Source of the DNA: JAEUNX01 sp034004685
GTDB lineage: Bacteria > Pseudomonadota > Gammaproteobacteria > Burkholderiales > Rhodocyclaceae
Length of the DNA stretch: 64,000 bases
Direction of reading: 5' to 3'
Assembly (NCBI GenBank): GCA_034004685.1
Contig: JAVEWG010000006.1
Coordinates: 56,682-120,681, forward strand
The translations under genes and the position numbers were made by a program. The notes beneath the pieces are model-generated. The model made no database searches and was not told where the DNA came from. It saw only the letters and a program-made list of their open reading frames with translations. Below, piece by piece: positions 27,495-35,775 of the stretch; within the stretch, counting starts at the first letter, position 1; each line of letters starts with the position of its first letter.

Positions 27495-30239
27495 ATGGCA
27501 GAAACCCGTTCCACCTGTTGTTATTGCGGCGTCGGTTGCGGCGTCATCATCGAGCACGAGGGCGACCGCGTCACCGGCGTGCGGGGCGACCCGGAGCATC
27601 CGGCCAATTTCGGCCGGCTGTGCACCAAGGGCTCCACCCTGCATCTGTCCGCCGCGCCGGAAACCCTGGCGGTGCGCGCCCTCCACCCGGAGCTGCGCGC
27701 CGATCGCAGCCAGCCCCGCCAGCGGACGAGCTGGGACGGGGCCCTGGAACACGCCGCCGGGCGCTTTGCCCACATCATCCGCCAGCACGGCCCCGACGCG
27801 GTGGCCTTCTATGGCGCCGGCCAGCTCCTCACCGAGGACTACTACGTCTTCAACAAGCTGGTGAAGGGCCTGATCGGTACCAACAATCTGGACACCAATT
27901 CCCGCCTGTGCATGTCCAGCGCGGTGGCAGGCTACAAGATGAGCCTGGGGATGGACGCTCCGCCGGCCTGCTACGAGGACATCGCCCACACCGATTGCCT
28001 CTTCATCAGCGGCAGCAATACCGCCTTTGCCCACCCCATCGCCTTCCGGCGGGTGGAGGATGCCCGCCAGGCCAACCCCGCCATGAAGCTGGTGGTGATC
28101 GACCCTCGCCGCACTGACACGGCGGAGGCCGCCGACCTGCATCTGGCCCTGATGCCCGGCACCGACATCGCCCTCTACAACGCCATGCTCCACGTGATGC
28201 TGTGGGAAGGCTGGGTAAACCGGGAATACGTGGAGGCCCACACCGAGGGCTTCGACGCCCTGAAAAAGATCGTGCGGGAATACACCCCCGCCATGGCCGC
28301 CGCCATCTGCGGCCTGGAAAAGAAGGATATCGAAAAGGCCGCCGAGTGGTTCGCCACCTCCCGGGCCACCCTGTCCATGTATTGCCAGGGCCTCAACCAG
28401 TATTCCTTCGGCAGCCACAACAACGCGGCCCTGATCAACCTGCACCTGGCCACCGGCCAGATCGGCCGGCCCGGGGCCGGGCCCTTTTCCCTCACTGGCC
28501 AGCCCAACGCCATGGGCGGGCGGGAGACGGGGGGCATGGCCAACCTCCTTTCTGGCCACCGGGATCTGGCCAATCCGGCCCACCGGGCCGAGGTGGCCGC
28601 CCTGTGGGGGGTGGACGCGGTGCCGGAACAGCCGGGCAAGAGCGCCGTGGAGCTGTTTCAGGCCATGAAGAGCGGCGAGGTCAAGGCGGTGTGGATCCTG
28701 TGCACCAACCCCGCCCAGTCCATGCCGGACCAGACCCTGGTGCACGAAGCCCTGGCCACCGCCGAATTCGTGGTGGTGCAGGAAGCCTTTGGCCACACCG
28801 AAACCTGCCATTACGCCGACCTGTTGCTCCCCGCCACCACCTGGGGGGAAAAGGAAGGCACCGTCACCAATTCGGAACGCCGCATCACGCGGGTTCTGTC
28901 AGCCGTGCCCGCGCCGGGCGAAGCCCGCCACGATTGGGCGGTCGGGGTGGACTTCGCCCGGCGTCTGGGTACCCATCTGGGCAAGGGGGAACAGGCCCGG
29001 CGGATGTTCCCCTACACCACCCCCGAGGAAATCTGGAACGAACACCGGGAAAGCACCCGGGGCCGGGATCTGGACATCACCGGACTGTCCTACCGGATCC
29101 TGGAAGAACAGGGCCCCCAGCAATGGCCCTTCCCCCAGGGCGCCACCACCGGCCTGGCCCGCCTCTACGAGGACGGGGTCTTCCCCACCCCCACCGGCAA
29201 GGCCCGCTTCGTGGTCACCGACCACCGCCCCACGGCGGAAGTGCCCAGCGCCCGCTATCCCCTGCATCTTCTCACCGGCCGCCTGCGGGACCAGTGGCAC
29301 GGCATGAGCCGCACCGGCCTGGTGGCCCGCCTCTACAACCACGAGCCCGAACCCCAGCTCCACATGCACCCGGACGACCTGGCCCGGCGCAACCTGAAGA
29401 ACGGGGATCTGGTGAAGGTCAAGGCCAAGCGGGGCACCATCGTCCTCAAGGTGCTGGAAACCACCACCCTGCGCCCGGGGCAATGCTTTCTGCCCATGCA
29501 CTGGGGGACCAACGCCATGGCCGGGCTGGGGGCCAACACCCTCACCCCGCCGAATTTCGACCCCTACTCCAAGCAGCCGGAACTCAAGCACGCGGCAGTG
29601 CAGGTGGAAAAATTCTCCTCCGGAGCAACCCTGGTGGCCATGCGCAGCACCGGCCAGGGCGCCGCCGGCCCGGCCGACAACGCCCTGGCCCTGATGGACC
29701 GGCTGCGCCCGATGCTGGCCCGCTTCCCCTACGCCAGCCTGACCCTGGCCGGCCGGGAGCACCCGGTGGTGGTCCTCAAGGCCCGGGCCGAAAGCCTGGA
29801 TCCGGCCTTGCTGGCCAGCCTGGACCACGAACTGGGCCTGGACGACCCCACCCGGGCCCTCTCCTACAAGGACAGCCGGCGGGACATCGCCAAGCAGGCG
29901 CTGGTGGAGAACGACCGCCTCACCGCCGTGCGCCTGGCCGGCGAAGCCCTGGCCTCGGAATGGCTCACCGACCTCATGGTGCGGGGCGAATCCGCTGCCC
30001 CGGTGCGCCCCTGGCTGCTCGCCCCGGTCACCCAGCCGCCGGCGGGCAAGGTGATGCGGGGCAAGGTGATCTGCAACTGCTTCGACGTCTCGGAAGACGA
30101 CATCAGCGCCGCCTTCCGGGCCGGAGAAAGCCTGGAGCAACTCCAGACCCGCACGAAATGCGGCACCAACTGCGGTTCCTGCCTGCCGGAGCTCAAACGC
30201 CTGGCCAGCGCCAGCGGCGGCAACAAGGCAGCGGCCTGA
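27495..30239 (+). CDS. nasA: Assimilatory nitrate reductase, catalytic subunit
   Basis: The 914-residue molybdoenzyme reduces nitrate to nitrite in the cytoplasm for assimilation. The N-terminal [4Fe-4S] site is Cys8, Cys11, Cys15 and Cys43 (STCCYCGVGCG, GRLCTKG). The Mo-bis-MGD core follows, with GTNNLDTNSRLCMSSAV around the molybdenum region and LLTGRLRDQWHGMSRTG in the C-terminal cofactor domain. Residues about 855-905 (VICNCFDVSEDDI, CGTNCGSCLPEL) form an extra BFD-like [2Fe-2S] domain typical of NasA rather than NarG or NapA. No Tat signal is present. The ATG follows ACAAGGAGTC. A sigma-54 promoter and NtrC-like site lie upstream, implying induction by nitrogen limitation. Confidence 0.96.
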   Translation: MAETRSTCCYCGVGCGVIIEHEGDRVTGVRGDPEHPANFGRLCTKGSTLHLSAAPETLAVRALHPELRADRSQPRQRTSWDGALEHAAGRFAHIIRQHGPDAVAFYGAGQLLTEDYYVFNKLVKGLIGTNNLDTNSRLCMSSAVAGYKMSLGMDAPPACYEDIAHTDCLFISGSNTAFAHPIAFRRVEDARQANPAMKLVVIDPRRTDTAEAADLHLALMPGTDIALYNAMLHVMLWEGWVNREYVEAHTEGFDALKKIVREYTPAMAAAICGLEKKDIEKAAEWFATSRATLSMYCQGLNQYSFGSHNNAALINLHLATGQIGRPGAGPFSLTGQPNAMGGRETGGMANLLSGHRDLANPAHRAEVAALWGVDAVPEQPGKSAVELFQAMKSGEVKAVWILCTNPAQSMPDQTLVHEALATAEFVVVQEAFGHTETCHYADLLLPATTWGEKEGTVTNSERRITRVLSAVPAPGEARHDWAVGVDFARRLGTHLGKGEQARRMFPYTTPEEIWNEHRESTRGRDLDITGLSYRILEEQGPQQWPFPQGATTGLARLYEDGVFPTPTGKARFVVTDHRPTAEVPSARYPLHLLTGRLRDQWHGMSRTGLVARLYNHEPEPQLHMHPDDLARRNLKNGDLVKVKAKRGTIVLKVLETTTLRPGQCFLPMHWGTNAMAGLGANTLTPPNFDPYSKQPELKHAAVQVEKFSSGATLVAMRSTGQGAAGPADNALALMDRLRPMLARFPYASLTLAGREHPVVVLKARAESLDPALLASLDHELGLDDPTRALSYKDSRRDIAKQALVENDRLTAVRLAGEALASEWLTDLMVRGESAAPVRPWLLAPVTQPPAGKVMRGKVICNCFDVSEDDISAAFRAGESLEQLQTRTKCGTNCGSCLPELKRLASASGGNKAAA

Positions 30240-30257
30240 GACACCGCCAGGCTTAGG

Positions 30258-30306
30258 GTCTGTTGGCCTTGGATTCGGGGGTCGCACGAATCCAAGGCCA
30301 ACAGAC
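30258..30306. terminator. Perfect 20-bp stem hairpin after nasA
   Basis: The 20-base arm starting GTCTGTTGGCC at 30258 pairs perfectly with 30287-30306 around a 9-base loop. It lies 18 bp after the nasA stop. There is no T tract, but the stem is strong enough to act as a terminator or mRNA end protector. Its arm resembles the arms of the element at 19005-19163, suggesting a shared repeat family. Confidence 0.6.
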
Positions 30307-30424
30307 ACCCAGGTGTTGAGTTGCAACAGGTTATTCCCGGCGATGCGGCAAGGCCGCCGGGCGCCCTGTTTCTTTCATCCCGCCGGGCTAGAATGGGGCC
30401 TGTTCCGGCTTTCCAGTCATCGCC

Positions 30425-30919
30425 ATGCTCGCCTTCCTCGACCGCCCGCGCCTGCCCTTCATCCTGCTCCTGGGGGTGTGTTCCGCCCTGCTGGGCTACG
30501 GGCTTTACCTCCAGGCCGGGGGCGGACTGAACCCCTGCCCCATGTGCATCATGCAGCGCTACGCCTTCGTGGGGATCATCCTGATCGCCCTGGCGGCGGC
30601 GATCCACCGGCCTCGGGGCAAAACCCGCAAGGCCTACGGGCTGGCCCTGCTGGCGGCGGCCCTGGCCGGGGGCGGCGTGGCGCTGCGCCAGAGCTGGATC
30701 CAGCGCTTCCCGCCGGAGTTCGCCGAATGCGGGCCGGACCTGGAATTCATGCTGGACAGTTTTCCCCTCAAGGACGCCCTGCCCCTGATCTTCCAGGGCA
30801 GCGGGGATTGCACCGCCATCGACTGGAGCTTCCTGGGCCTGTCCATCGCCAATTGGTCCCTGGCGTGCTTCGCCCTCATCGCCGTGCTGTCCCTCATCGG
30901 CCTGTTCCGCAAAGCCTGA
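30425..30919 (+). CDS. dsbB: Disulfide bond formation protein B
   Basis: The 164-residue inner-membrane protein reoxidises periplasmic DsbA and passes electrons to quinone. Four hydrophobic helices are visible. The first periplasmic loop carries the Cys-x-x-Cys pair in NPCPMCIMQRYAF near residues 37-41, and the second loop carries separate Cys residues in EFAECGPD and GSGDCTAID. It sits between nasA and nirB on the same strand but behind a strong hairpin, so it is probably transcribed separately. Confidence 0.93.
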   Translation: MLAFLDRPRLPFILLLGVCSALLGYGLYLQAGGGLNPCPMCIMQRYAFVGIILIALAAAIHRPRGKTRKAYGLALLAAALAGGGVALRQSWIQRFPPEFAECGPDLEFMLDSFPLKDALPLIFQGSGDCTAIDWSFLGLSIANWSLACFALIAVLSLIGLFRKA

Positions 30920-30963
30920 GCCAGGCCGGCCCCACGGCAACGGGGCCGCCCCTGCCTCGCCCC

Positions 30964-30991
30964 GGTGCATCACGGCCCAAGGTGGTGCATC
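30964..30991. promoter_or_regulatory. Direct repeats GGTGCATC upstream of nirB
   Basis: GGTGCATC occurs at 30964-30971 and again at 30984-30991, exactly 20 bp apart (two DNA turns). Each contains the GGTGCA half of an NtrC site. They lie about 130-160 bp before the sigma-54 promoter of nirB, a fitting position for activator binding, but no complete palindrome is present. Confidence 0.35.
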
Positions 30992-31121
30992 GCAACAGTT
31001 CGCCCCCCGCCCCCGGGGCCCCCGATCCCGGACGCCCGCTTTCCCCTGGCCGCCGCCCACCACCTTGCCCGGCACGGCCTTCAGCCTGATCCTCCGCCCC
31101 ACGCCGGGCTTACCGGCCAAC

Positions 31122-31137
31122 TGGCACGCTCATTGCT
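31122..31137 (+). promoter_or_regulatory. Sigma-54 (-24/-12) promoter upstream of nirB
   Basis: TGGCACG-CTCA-TTGCT matches the sigma-54 consensus at every conserved base, with GG (31123-31124) and GC (31135-31136) 10 bases apart. Transcription would start near 31148, leaving an unusually long leader of about 175 bases before nirB. Confidence 0.75.
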
Positions 31138-31180
31138 GAATGTCTTCCACGAACATCCTTGCCCCACCGAACAGGTGACA

Positions 31181-31300
31181 AGCAAGGGTTGCTGAAATCA
31201 TTCGCATCAGCACTCCGGTGGCGTCCAACGGCGGGCGGCTCCACGGGTCAACGTCGATCCCTCTGACGCGACAGGCATTCATCCTCCGGCTCCCGCCGGA
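31181..31300 (+). promoter_or_regulatory. nirB leader with two small hairpins
   Basis: The region from the sigma-54 promoter to nirB has no gene. It contains AGCAA-GGG-TTGCT at 31181-31193 and TCCGGC-TCCC-GCCGGA at 31285-31300, the latter followed by AAAATTTGTTG and then the ribosome binding site. Assimilatory nitrate operons are often controlled by leader antitermination (NasR, NasT), and this layout would allow it. The loops are not the six-base loops that ANTAR proteins prefer, and no regulator gene is in the window, so this is tentative. Confidence 0.3.
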
Positions 31301-31321
31301 AAATTTGTTGCGAGGGAAATC

Positions 31322-33775
31322 ATGCGCAAACTCAAACTCGTCTTGGTCGGCAATGGCATGGCGGGCGTCCGCACGCTCGAAGAGCTGCTCAAGATCGCGC
31401 CGGACATGTACGAGATCACCGTCTTCGGCGCCGAGCCCCATCCCAATTACAACCGGATTCTGCTGTCGCCGGTGCTGGCGGGGGAGATGACCATCCAGGA
31501 CATCATCCTCAACGACAAGCAGTGGTATCTGGACAACGACATCCTGCTGCACCTCAATACCACGGTCACCGAGATTGACCGCCGGAACCGCAAGGTCAAG
31601 GCCGTGGATGCCGCCGGCGCCCCCATCGAGGCGGAATACGACCGGCTGCTGCTGGCCACCGGCTCCACCCCCTTCATCCTGCCGGTACCGGGCAAGGATC
31701 TGCCGGGGGTGATTTCCTATCGGGACATCAAGGACACCGACGAGATGATCGATGCCGCCGCCAAGCACAAGCACGCGGTGGTCATCGGCGCCGGCCTGCT
31801 GGGCCTGGAGGCGGCCAACGGCCTGGCGCTGCGGGGCATGGACGTGACCGTGGTGCATATCGCCGACTGGATCATGGAGCGCCAGCTCGACCGCCCCGCC
31901 GGCAAGATGCTGGAAGGGGCCCTGGCCGCCAAGGGCATGAAGTTCGCGCTGAACAAGCAGACCGCCGAGCTGGTGGCCGGGGAGTCGGGCCGGGTCTGCG
32001 CCGTCAAGTTCAAGGACGGGGAAACCATCCCCGCCGATCTGGTGTGCATGGCCGCCGGCATCCGCCCCAACGTGGCCCTGGCCGAGAAGGCCGGCATCCA
32101 CTGCGACCGGGGCATCGTGGTCAATGACACCCTGCAGACCTACGACCCCAAGATCTACGCGGTGGGCGAATGCGTCAACCACCGGGGCACGGTGTATGGC
32201 CTGGTGGCGCCCCTCTTCGAGCAAGCCAAGGTCTGCGCCAACCACCTGGCCATGTATGGCATCGGCCGCTACCAGGGCTCGGTCACCAGCACCAAGCTCA
32301 AGGTCACCGGCATCGACGTGTTCTCCTGCGGCAACTTCAGCGGCGGCGAGGGCACCGAGGACATCGTCCTCCACGATCCGGGCGCCGGGGTGTACAAGCG
32401 GGTGGTGCTCAAGGACAACAGGCTGGAAGGCGCGGTGCTCTACGGCGACACCAAGGACGGCTCCTGGTACTTCCAGATGTTGAAGGACGGCCAGGACATC
32501 CACGAGATCCGGGACCACCTGCTGTTCGGCAACAGCCACCTGGGGGACGCCGGTCACAAGGGCGCCAATTCTGCCGCCGCCATGCCCGATACCGCCGAAG
32601 TGTGTGGCTGCAACGGGGTGTGCAAGGGCACCATCGTCAAGGCCATCAAGGAGCAAGGCCTGTTCACCCTGGAAGACGTGCGCAAGCACACCAAGGCCTC
32701 CAGCTCCTGCGGCTCCTGCACCGGCCTGGTGGAGCAGATCCTGGCCTCCACCGTGGGGGGGGCCTACGCTCCGGCGGATTCCGCCAGCAAGGCGGTGTGC
32801 GGCTGCACCGATCTGTCCCACGGGGAAGTGCGCAAGAACATCCGGGAACAGAAGATCCTCTCCGCCCAGCAGGCCATCTCCACCCTGGGCTGGAAGACCC
32901 CCAACGGCTGCGCCACCTGCCGCCCGGCCCTGAACTACTACTGCCTGTCCACCTGGCCCCACGAGGCCATCGACGACCCCCAGAGCCGCTTCATCAACGA
33001 ACGGGCCCACGCCAACATCCAGAAGGACGGCACCTATTCGGTGGTACCCCGGATGTGGGGCGGGCTGACCACCCCCAACGAACTGCGGGCCATCGCCGAC
33101 GCCGCCGAGAAGTACCAGGTGCCCACGGTCAAGGTCACCGGCGGCCAGCGCATCGATCTGCTGGGGGTGAAGAAGGAAGACCTGCCGGCCATGTGGTCGG
33201 ATTTCGCCAAGGCCGGCATGGTTTCCGGCCATGCCTACGGCAAGAGCCTGCGCACCGTGAAGACCTGCGTGGGGGCCGAGCACTGCCGCTTCGGCACCCA
33301 GCGCTCCATGGACATGGGGGTCAAGCTTGAAAAGATGCTGTTCGGCATGTGGAGCCCCCACAAGGTCAAGCTGGCGGTTTCCGGCTGCCCCAGGAACTGC
33401 GCCGAAGCCGGCATCAAGGACGTGGGGGTGATCGGGGTGGATTCCGGTTACGAGATCTACGTGGCGGGCAACGGCGGCATCAAGACCGAGGTGGCCGAGT
33501 TCCTGTGCAAGGTCAAAAGCGATGCGGAGGTGATGGAATACTCCGGCGCCTTCATCCAGCTCTACCGGGAAGAAGCCTTCTACCTGGACCGCACCTGCCA
33601 CTACGTGCAACGGGTGGGCCTGGACTACATCAAGCAAAAGGTGGTGGAGGACGCGGCCAACCGCAAGGCCCTCTATGAGCGCCTGCTGTTCGCCCTGCAG
33701 GACTACAAGGACCCCTGGATCGAGCACGCCGAAACCCCGGTGCTGCGCCGCCAGTTTGAAGACATCAGCCTGTGA
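31322..33775 (+). CDS. nirB: NADH-dependent nitrite reductase, large subunit
   Basis: The 817-residue protein reduces nitrite to ammonium in the cytoplasm. Domains in order: FAD/NAD(P) oxidoreductase (VLVGNGMAGVRTLEELL at the N-terminus, AVVIGAGLLGLEAANGLAL near residue 155), then a BFD-like [2Fe-2S] region (CGCNGVCKGT, SSSCGSCTGL). A second related region follows (CGCTDLSHGEV, CATCRPAL). The sirohaem/[4Fe-4S] module has TCVGAEHCRFGTQ and SGCPRNCAEAG as cluster ligands. It is full length. A small ORF and nirD follow closely, so nirB, nirD and perhaps the transporter form an operon read from the sigma-54 promoter at 31122. Confidence 0.97.
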   Translation: MRKLKLVLVGNGMAGVRTLEELLKIAPDMYEITVFGAEPHPNYNRILLSPVLAGEMTIQDIILNDKQWYLDNDILLHLNTTVTEIDRRNRKVKAVDAAGAPIEAEYDRLLLATGSTPFILPVPGKDLPGVISYRDIKDTDEMIDAAAKHKHAVVIGAGLLGLEAANGLALRGMDVTVVHIADWIMERQLDRPAGKMLEGALAAKGMKFALNKQTAELVAGESGRVCAVKFKDGETIPADLVCMAAGIRPNVALAEKAGIHCDRGIVVNDTLQTYDPKIYAVGECVNHRGTVYGLVAPLFEQAKVCANHLAMYGIGRYQGSVTSTKLKVTGIDVFSCGNFSGGEGTEDIVLHDPGAGVYKRVVLKDNRLEGAVLYGDTKDGSWYFQMLKDGQDIHEIRDHLLFGNSHLGDAGHKGANSAAAMPDTAEVCGCNGVCKGTIVKAIKEQGLFTLEDVRKHTKASSSCGSCTGLVEQILASTVGGAYAPADSASKAVCGCTDLSHGEVRKNIREQKILSAQQAISTLGWKTPNGCATCRPALNYYCLSTWPHEAIDDPQSRFINERAHANIQKDGTYSVVPRMWGGLTTPNELRAIADAAEKYQVPTVKVTGGQRIDLLGVKKEDLPAMWSDFAKAGMVSGHAYGKSLRTVKTCVGAEHCRFGTQRSMDMGVKLEKMLFGMWSPHKVKLAVSGCPRNCAEAGIKDVGVIGVDSGYEIYVAGNGGIKTEVAEFLCKVKSDAEVMEYSGAFIQLYREEAFYLDRTCHYVQRVGLDYIKQKVVEDAANRKALYERLLFALQDYKDPWIEHAETPVLRRQFEDISL

Positions 33776-33785
33776 GGAGCCGGCC

Positions 33786-33887
33786 ATGAGCGAATGGGAA
33801 TCCTGGGGCCGGGCCGGACGCAGCGATCCGGACGATGCCTGCGAAATCCGCACCGAACACTTCTCCCCGACGGGAGCACAACAATGA
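33786..33887 (+). CDS. Possible 33-residue micro-protein between nirB and nirD
   Basis: The frame starts MSEWESWGRAGRSDPDD 10 bp after the nirB stop, behind GAGGAGCC. It ends with a TGA that overlaps the nirD ATG (ATGA). Both features suggest real translation coupled to nirD rather than a chance frame. The product is acidic with aromatic residues at the start, has no membrane segment, and matches no family I know. It may be a short leader peptide setting nirD translation, or nothing. Confidence 0.4.
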   Translation: MSEWESWGRAGRSDPDDACEIRTEHFSPTGAQQ

Positions 33888-34219
33888 GTACCTGCACCAT
33901 GGCAACTGCTATCGAATGGAAACGCGTGTGCACCGTGGATGAAATCCCGGTGCTGGGCTCCCGGGTGGTCAACAGCGCGGCCCACGGGGCCATCGCCCTC
34001 TTCCGCAGCGGCGACGGCGAAGTCTTCGCCCTTCGGGACAAGTGCCCCCACAAGGCCGGCCCCCTGTCCCAGGGCATCGTCCATGGGCGCACCGTGACCT
34101 GCCCGCTCCACAGCTGGAAGATCCAGTTCGAGGACGGCCAGGCGGTAGCCCCCGACAAGGGCTGCACCAAGCACTTCCCCTGCAAGGTGGAAGAGGGCGT
34201 GGTGTTCCTGCAAGTTTGA
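33884..34219 (+). CDS. nirD: Nitrite reductase small subunit, Rieske-type
   Basis: The 111-residue partner of NirB has a Rieske-like fold. Unlike E. coli NirD, which lacks the cluster ligands (known), this protein shows a full Rieske signature: Cys54-x-His56 in DKCPHKAGPLSQG and Cys73-x-x-His76 in TCPLHSWK. It could therefore bind a [2Fe-2S] centre and transfer electrons. The start MSTCTMATAIEW follows CGGGAGCACAAC; an in-frame ATG at 33899 is possible. It is the third reading frame after nirB in a tight cluster. Confidence 0.93.
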   Translation: MSTCTMATAIEWKRVCTVDEIPVLGSRVVNSAAHGAIALFRSGDGEVFALRDKCPHKAGPLSQGIVHGRTVTCPLHSWKIQFEDGQAVAPDKGCTKHFPCKVEEGVVFLQV

Positions 34220-34364
34220 GCGATCACGGCGCGGGGGTGGCGCCGCATGGGCGTCTCCCTCCTCTGCCCCCGCGTCGTGACCCCGTCTCCCGCCATCATT
34301 CTATTGACCGGCCTGGAAGCAGGCCCGGCTGGGCGCCTGGCGCCTGGCCACTGGAGAACATTCC

Positions 34365-35579
34365 ATGGATCGCAATTCCTTTCTCAAGGCCGGGCATACC
34401 CCCACCCTGCTGGCCGCCTTCCTGTATTTCGACCTAGCCTTCATGGTGTGGGTCCTGCTCGGCCCACTGGGGGTCGGCATCGCCAATGATCTGGGCCTGT
34501 CCCACGCCCAGAAGGGCCTGATGGTGGCCACCCCGGTGCTGGCCGGGGCGATCCTGCGGATCGTCATGGGCATCCTGGTGGACCGCCTGTCCCCCAAGAA
34601 GGCCGCCATCATCGGCCAGGTGATCGTCATCGCCGCCCTGGCCTACGCCTGGCTGGCGGGGATCCATTCCTACCAGGAAACCCTGATCCTCGGCCTCTTC
34701 CTCGGGGTGGCCGGCGCCTCCTTCGCCGCCGCCCTGCCCCTGGCTTCCCGCTGGTATCCGCCGGAACACCAGGGCACCGCCATGGGCATCGCCGGCGCCG
34801 GCAACTCCGGCACCGCCCTGGCCGCCCTGTTCGCCCCCGGGCTGGCGGCGGCCTTTGGCTGGACCAGCGTTTTCGGGATCGCCCTGGTACCCCTGACCCT
34901 GGTCTTCATCTTTTTCATCATCGTGGCCAAGGACGCCCCCGATGCCCCCCCACCCAAGTCCCTGACGGAGTACCTGCAAGTGCTCAAGGACAAGGATGCC
35001 TGGTGGTTCATGTTCTTCTATTCGGTAACCTTCGGCGGCTTCGTGGGCCTGGCCTCCTCCCTGGTGATCTACTTCAACACCCAGTACGGCCTGGATCCCA
35101 AGGCCGCCGGCTTCTACACCGCCGCCTGCGTGTTCGCCGGCTCCCTGGTGCGCCCCATCGGCGGCAACGTGGCCGACCGGGTGGGCGGGGTGAAATCCCT
35201 CACCGTGATGTACGTGGTGGCGGCCTTCTTCCTGGCGGTGGTGAGCTTCGGCCTGCCCCAGGCCTGGATGGCCCTGGCGGCCTTCGTGGGGGCCATGCTG
35301 GCCCTGGGGATGGGTAACGGCGCGGTGTTCCAGCTGGTACCCCAGCGCTTCCGCAAGGAGATCGGAGTGATGACCGGCCTGGTGGGCATGGCCGGCGGGG
35401 TGGGGGGTTTCTACCTGGCCTCCAGCCTGGGCTACTCCCGCCAGATCACCGGCAGCTACCAGACCGGTTTCCTGATCTTTGCCACCCTGGCCATCGTGGC
35501 CCTGCTGGGCCTCACCGGGGTCAAGCAACGCTGGCGCACCACCTGGGGCGCGCCCCATCTGACCACCGCCAAGATCTGA
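34365..35579 (+). CDS. NarK/NasA-type nitrate-nitrite MFS transporter
   Basis: The 404-residue protein has about twelve membrane helices of the major facilitator superfamily. LLGPLGVGIANDLGLS and GAILRIVMGILVDRLSPKKA (with Arg in helix 2 and the loop 2-3 motif) are typical of NarK/NasA porters. The nitrate signature segments GIAGAGNSGTALAALFAPG and GMAGGVGGFYLASSLGYS occur in helices 5 and 11. It lies 145 bp after nirD and probably supplies nitrate to NasA. Direction (proton symport or antiport) cannot be told. Confidence 0.94.
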   Translation: MDRNSFLKAGHTPTLLAAFLYFDLAFMVWVLLGPLGVGIANDLGLSHAQKGLMVATPVLAGAILRIVMGILVDRLSPKKAAIIGQVIVIAALAYAWLAGIHSYQETLILGLFLGVAGASFAAALPLASRWYPPEHQGTAMGIAGAGNSGTALAALFAPGLAAAFGWTSVFGIALVPLTLVFIFFIIVAKDAPDAPPPKSLTEYLQVLKDKDAWWFMFFYSVTFGGFVGLASSLVIYFNTQYGLDPKAAGFYTAACVFAGSLVRPIGGNVADRVGGVKSLTVMYVVAAFFLAVVSFGLPQAWMALAAFVGAMLALGMGNGAVFQLVPQRFRKEIGVMTGLVGMAGGVGGFYLASSLGYSRQITGSYQTGFLIFATLAIVALLGLTGVKQRWRTTWGAPHLTTAKI

Positions 35580-35775
35580 GTTTTACAAGAATGGGGCCGG
35601 GAAGCGCGGGGGATTCAGGGAGAGAAAACCCCAACGCCGGCCCCGGCGGCAGTCCTCCCTCTGCCGCCGGGCCTGGAAAACCCGCTTCCCGCAACCCCAC
35701 CCCATTCCAGCGGAAGCCCCCGTCCATCGGGCGCTTCCGTTACCCTTTCCCTTCCGCCCCAGCCTTGCCCGCCCC

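Noticed and set aside
31130..34213. 1027-codon minus-strand frame opposite nirB
   Set aside because: Antisense shadow of nirB and nirD with no recognisable domain and no plausible start signal.
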